The notes under the pieces are model-generated. The model saw nothing but the letters and a program-made list of their open reading frames with translations, was not told where the DNA came from and made no database searches. Source: a virus. From it: a stretch of DNA of 33,381 nt. Both the position numbers and the translations under genes were made by a program. Below, piece by piece: positions 29,928-33,381 of the stretch; the stretch's first letter is position 1, and each line of letters begins with the position of its first letter. The stretch spans positions 1 to 33,381 of the IMG/VR virus record IMGVR_UViG_3300010354_000315; one strand, given 5' to 3'.

Positions 29928-32864
29928 ATGAGCATAATTAAACTTAAAAGATCAGAAACAGCAGCAGCAACACCAGCATCGCTTGAATACGGTGAAGTTG
30001 CTATCAATATTACAGATAAAAAAGTTTATATTGGTAATAGTTCAGAAAATCCTGTTTTGATTGTAGACGGTAACAATACAACGTCAGAAGGGGTTCAGGA
30101 TACTGCGGCCTCCCTGCTCACCTCTGGAACACATACAGGAATTATAGTATCTTATCCAGATACAAACAATGCAATCAATCTTTCAATTGATTCATCTGTT
30201 GTTACCCTTACAGGTACGCAAACACTAACAAATAAAACATTAACATCTCCAACATTTACAACTCCAATTTTAGGCACTCCTCAATCTGGCAATTTGAGCA
30301 ACTGCACAAGTTTACCAATATCAACTGGTGTGTCTGGACTTGCTTCTGGTATAGCAACATTCCTAGCAACACCTTCAAGTTCAAATTTAGCAACAGCAGT
30401 TACAGATGAAACAGGTTCTGGTTCTTTAGTATTTGCTACATCTCCAACACTTGTTACTCCAATTCTTGGTACTCCACAATCTGGTACATTAACTAATTGC
30501 ACCGGACTACCAATATCAACTGGTGTGTCTGGATTGGGAACAGGTGTTGCAACCTTCTTAGCAACGCCTTCAAGTGCAAATCTGGCAGCAGCAGTTACAG
30601 ATGAAACTGGAACTGGTAGTTTAGTATTCTCTGCTTCTCCTACATTCACTGGAACAGTAAACGGAGATGCAGCATTGTTCACTGGAGATATCACTGCAAA
30701 TAGATTCTTTGGACATCATGTTGGTGAACAACAAGTTGAAGTAAAAAATACAAGTGGTGTAACAATTCCAAACGGATATCCTGTATACATCACAGGAACT
30801 GTTGGAGCAACATCTGTTTTGGAAGTTGCAGCAGCAGATGCATCAAATTCTGGCAAGATGCCTGCAGTTGGTTTAACAACTCAAGAATTAATAGCAAATG
30901 CCACAGGATATGTTACTATCATGGGTACAGTTACACAGGTAGACACAAGCACCTATGCAGTTGGCAATACTGTATATGTTGCTCCGGGTGGTGGATTAAC
31001 TGTAACAAAACCAACGGGATCAAACTTAATTCAAAACATTGGTAAAGTTGGTAGAGTAAATTCAAATAATGGAGAAATCGTTGTTACTGGTCCTGGTCGT
31101 ACTAACGATGTTCCAAACACAATTCCTTCAAATGCAACATGGAACGGTCAAACAATAGGCGTTGCTTATGGTGGAACTGGAACAGCTACTGGAAGTATAA
31201 CTGGTACTGGAGCACTTACATTTACAGCCGGTGGTACTAATACAAATGTTACATTAGTGCCAAATGGTACAGGAAGTGTAGATGTTTCGTCCAAGAAAAT
31301 TATAAACCTTACAACACCATCATCTTCAACAGATGCAGCAACTAAGGGATATGTAGATTCTGTTGCTCAAGGACTCCATGTTCACTCAACGGTAAAGACT
31401 GCAACAACCACAACTTTAGCCACACTCACTGGTGCAACAGTTTCCTATGCAGGTGGGGCAATCACATGGACAGGTGGAAACGCAGCAAATGGTGCGTCTT
31501 TCAACGATGGTACTACATTAACTGCAAATAATACAGAAGCTTCAGCAGACAAGATATTAGTAAAGAATGAAGCAAGCGTTGGTGGTCTTGGTGCCGCATA
31601 TAATGGTGTATATTATGTCTACGCTGCAAGAGAACTGAGAAGATCATCTGATGGTGACGCTGCATCGGATTGGTTAGGTGGCGATTTCGTATTCGTAACA
31701 GACGGAACGACTTATGATAATACTGGTTGGGTTCAGACAAATAAAGTAACAACTCTTGATACTGACCCAATCGCTTTCCAACAATTCTCAGGTGCTGGAA
31801 CATTCACCGCAGACGAAACTACACTAACATTATCGGGTAGTGTTTTTAGCATCAAGAACACATATGTTGGTCAAACAAGTATTACAACATTAGGAACTAT
31901 TGCAACTGGTACATGGAATGCAACCGCTATTGGTGCAACTAAAGGTGGTACAGGACAAACAACATATGCTGCTGGTGATTTATTATATGCATCGTCATCA
32001 AGTGCATTATCAAAATTAACAATTGGTGCTAATAATTATGTTCTTACATCAGACGGCACAAATCCAGTTTGGACAGCAAACACAGGAACGGGAAGCGTTG
32101 TAAGAGCAACTTCTGCAACTTTATCCTCACCAACATTTACAACTCCAATTTTAGGTACACCACAGTCAGGTACACTTACAAGCTGTACAGGATTGCCATT
32201 GACTACTGGTGTAACTGGAACATTAGGAACCGCTAACGGTGGTACTAACTTGACCTCTTTCACATCTAAAGGATTAGTATACGCCTCATCCGCTAATGTT
32301 CTAGCAACAGGAAGCGTATTTGGTGTTACTGAATCTGGTGCAGCATCTAATACTAGAAAAATTAATATTACATCAACAGTCGGTGTTGCTACTGGATTTG
32401 AAGCAACCGAATCAACTTACGGTAGCACTGCTTTTATTGGTATAGGTTCTGATTATTCTGGTGCAATTCATTCATATTCTGCACCATATGTTTCTTTAAA
32501 TAATGGAACAACATCTACTTTAATTGAAGTTGGTCCTGCTGGAGATAGCACTATTCCCGTTTCGGCATATTCTTTTTATAGTCAATATGACGGTGGAATA
32601 AATCTAACATGGTTAACATCCTCAGATAATATGTTTTATGCAACTATTAAAATAGGCTTTGATTATTCCAGTAATTCATATATTACATTTGAAGACAATG
32701 CATCAAATGGCAACAGCATAAATATAATGGCAAACATACTGAAGATAAACACAACTACACCAGCATCAGGTAAGATATTGACTTGTACCGATTCAAATGG
32801 TACAGTATCTTGGGAAGATAATGCAGGAGCAACACTAGCAATTTATAACGCAGGAGTAATATAA
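29928..32864 (+). CDS. Tail fibre protein with repeats (978 residues)
   Basis: Likely trimeric fibre for host contact. The N-terminus [20 protein letters not shown] then [17 protein letters not shown] is the common phage fibre head that ends in a variable-length repetitive shaft. Residues 107-236 hold two tandem repeats ([43 protein letters not shown]), with a third, partial copy near 734-766. A central domain ([34 protein letters not shown]) and another with [20 protein letters not shown] and [12 protein letters not shown] occur in many marine phage fibres. Next comes [20 protein letters not shown], then a C-terminal part (780-978) without repeats, the probable receptor-binding end. No chaperone or protease signature such as a C-terminal S74 peptidase is seen. 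Confidence 0.88.
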   Translation: MSIIKLKRSETAAATPASLEYGEVAINITDKKVYIGNSSENPVLIVDGNNTTSEGVQDTAASLLTSGTHTGIIVSYPDTNNAINLSIDSSVVTLTGTQTLTNKTLTSPTFTTPILGTPQSGNLSNCTSLPISTGVSGLASGIATFLATPSSSNLATAVTDETGSGSLVFATSPTLVTPILGTPQSGTLTNCTGLPISTGVSGLGTGVATFLATPSSANLAAAVTDETGTGSLVFSASPTFTGTVNGDAALFTGDITANRFFGHHVGEQQVEVKNTSGVTIPNGYPVYITGTVGATSVLEVAAADASNSGKMPAVGLTTQELIANATGYVTIMGTVTQVDTSTYAVGNTVYVAPGGGLTVTKPTGSNLIQNIGKVGRVNSNNGEIVVTGPGRTNDVPNTIPSNATWNGQTIGVAYGGTGTATGSITGTGALTFTAGGTNTNVTLVPNGTGSVDVSSKKIINLTTPSSSTDAATKGYVDSVAQGLHVHSTVKTATTTTLATLTGATVSYAGGAITWTGGNAANGASFNDGTTLTANNTEASADKILVKNEASVGGLGAAYNGVYYVYAARELRRSSDGDAASDWLGGDFVFVTDGTTYDNTGWVQTNKVTTLDTDPIAFQQFSGAGTFTADETTLTLSGSVFSIKNTYVGQTSITTLGTIATGTWNATAIGATKGGTGQTTYAAGDLLYASSSSALSKLTIGANNYVLTSDGTNPVWTANTGTGSVVRATSATLSSPTFTTPILGTPQSGTLTSCTGLPLTTGVTGTLGTANGGTNLTSFTSKGLVYASSANVLATGSVFGVTESGAASNTRKINITSTVGVATGFEATESTYGSTAFIGIGSDYSGAIHSYSAPYVSLNNGTTSTLIEVGPAGDSTIPVSAYSFYSQYDGGINLTWLTSSDNMFYATIKIGFDYSSNSYITFEDNASNGNSINIMANILKINTTTPASGKILTCTDSNGTVSWEDNAGATLAIYNAGVI
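30246..30638 (+). repeat. Two direct repeats (about 195 bases each) in the tail-fibre gene, third partial copy at 32127
   Basis: 30246-30440 and 30441-30638 encode near-identical 65-residue units; a partial third unit (about 100 bases) lies at 32127-32225. Shared DNA such as ACTCCAATTTTAGG-like and CCTCAATCTGGC-like pieces shows common origin with synonymous drift. Confidence 0.85.
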
Positions 32865-32865
32865 T

Positions 32866-33291
32866 ATGGCAACACAACCACAATATGCAACAACACCAGA
32901 AATAACAATTACACAAATAAGCACAGCAAATACAAATAGAGATGGAACTGGAACTATTACAGAAGTTTGTGCTGGACCTTCTGCAGTACGAGCAACAGGC
33001 GTAGGTAGGAGAATTACAAGAGTTACAATATGTGCAACAGGTAATACTACTGCCGGAGCTGTTCGTTTTTTCATCTCAACAAACAGTGGAACAAATGATT
33101 TTATGATAGTTGAACGATCAGTTCCAGCAATCACAGTTGCAACTGGTACAACACCTCCATTCAGAACAGAGGTCACAGAATTGATTGGATTGGTTTTACA
33201 GGGTACAGTTAGTAGCGCAACTACCAACTTATATGCATCTACACATAATGCAGAAACATTTAATATTTTAGTTGAGAGTGCTTCATTATGA
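32866..33291 (+). CDS. Putative fibre accessory protein (141 residues)
   Basis: Unknown function. Thr/Ala/Val-rich beta protein: TPEITITQISTANTNRDGTG, ITRVTICATGNTTAGAVRFF, STNSGTNDFMIVERSVPAI and a final NLYASTHNAETFNILVESAS. Such small beta proteins follow fibre genes in marine phages and may form a tip or decoration. It begins one base after the fibre stop and overlaps the next start (ATGA), indicating coupling. Confidence 0.7.
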   Translation: MATQPQYATTPEITITQISTANTNRDGTGTITEVCAGPSAVRATGVGRRITRVTICATGNTTAGAVRFFISTNSGTNDFMIVERSVPAITVATGTTPPFRTEVTELIGLVLQGTVSSATTNLYASTHNAETFNILVESASL

Positions 33292-33381
33292 ATAACGGTA
33301 TTTTTGGTTTACCATCATTAGATCCAAATCAAAATGTAAATATTCAAGAATTTGATTTGAGTGGTTATTGGAGAAAACCAA
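33288..33381 (+). CDS. Start of another structural-island gene, cut by the window end
   Basis: ATG overlaps the previous stop (ATGA) and the frame stays open to the window end (31 codons): MNNGIFGLPSLDPNQNVNIQ then EFDLSGYWRKP. Too short to identify. Coupling to the accessory protein suggests it is also fibre-related. Confidence 0.6.
   Translation, partial: MNNGIFGLPSLDPNQNVNIQEFDLSGYWRKP

Overview
This window is part of the genome of a T4-like tailed phage (myovirus), very probably from a marine bacterium. The basis is protein recognition plus gene order: tail tube gp19, portal gp20, core proteins, protease gp21, scaffold gp22, capsid gp23, tail-tube-like protein, UvsY, UvsW, late sigma gp55, gp47, gp46, RNase H, clamp gp45, clamp loader gp44/gp62 and RegA. 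That is the backbone order of marine T4-like phages such as cyanophages and Pelagibacter phages. The DNA is AT-rich, every gene is on the + strand, and many genes overlap by 1-4 bases. Six exact TATAAATA boxes and several variants, the T4 late-promoter hexamer/octamer, lie in front of structural genes. No photosynthesis gene, tRNA or other host clue is visible, so the host is unknown. Layout. 1-2059: end of the tail tube gene and the portal. 2089-11464: an accessory structural island inserted between portal and capsid-core genes. It holds a 569-residue protein, a 74-residue protein, a 205-residue Pro/Ser/Cys-rich protein, a glycosyltransferase-like protein and a 2002-residue protein made of repeated Cys-containing modules joined by poly-serine linkers, one module being a purple-acid-phosphatase-like metallophosphatase. 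11476-15727: small core proteins, gp21, gp22 and gp23, closed by a strong terminator. 15814-18932: tail-tube-like protein, UvsY, UvsW and a possible Sm-like protein. 19052-28982: late sigma factor, recombination nuclease gp46/47, replication clamp and loader, RNase H and RegA, with one late-type head gene (21303-21794) among them. 28982-33381: a second structural island with a tail fibre and accessory proteins, cut by the window end. How they work together: gp46/47, UvsY and UvsW run recombination-dependent replication. gp45, loaded by gp44/62, is both replication clamp and, with gp55, activator of late transcription from the TATAAATA boxes, which drive head and tail genes. gp21 processes gp23, the core proteins and probably the basic protein at 21303-21794. 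The most unusual part is the poly-serine island. Two Ser-rich surface-type proteins flank a putative glycosyltransferase in a translationally coupled cluster, three proteins share a short Cys-containing N-terminal module, and the largest carries a phosphatase domain. I read it as a candidate glycosylated, modular, enzyme-bearing host-contact fibre; this is inference from sequence.
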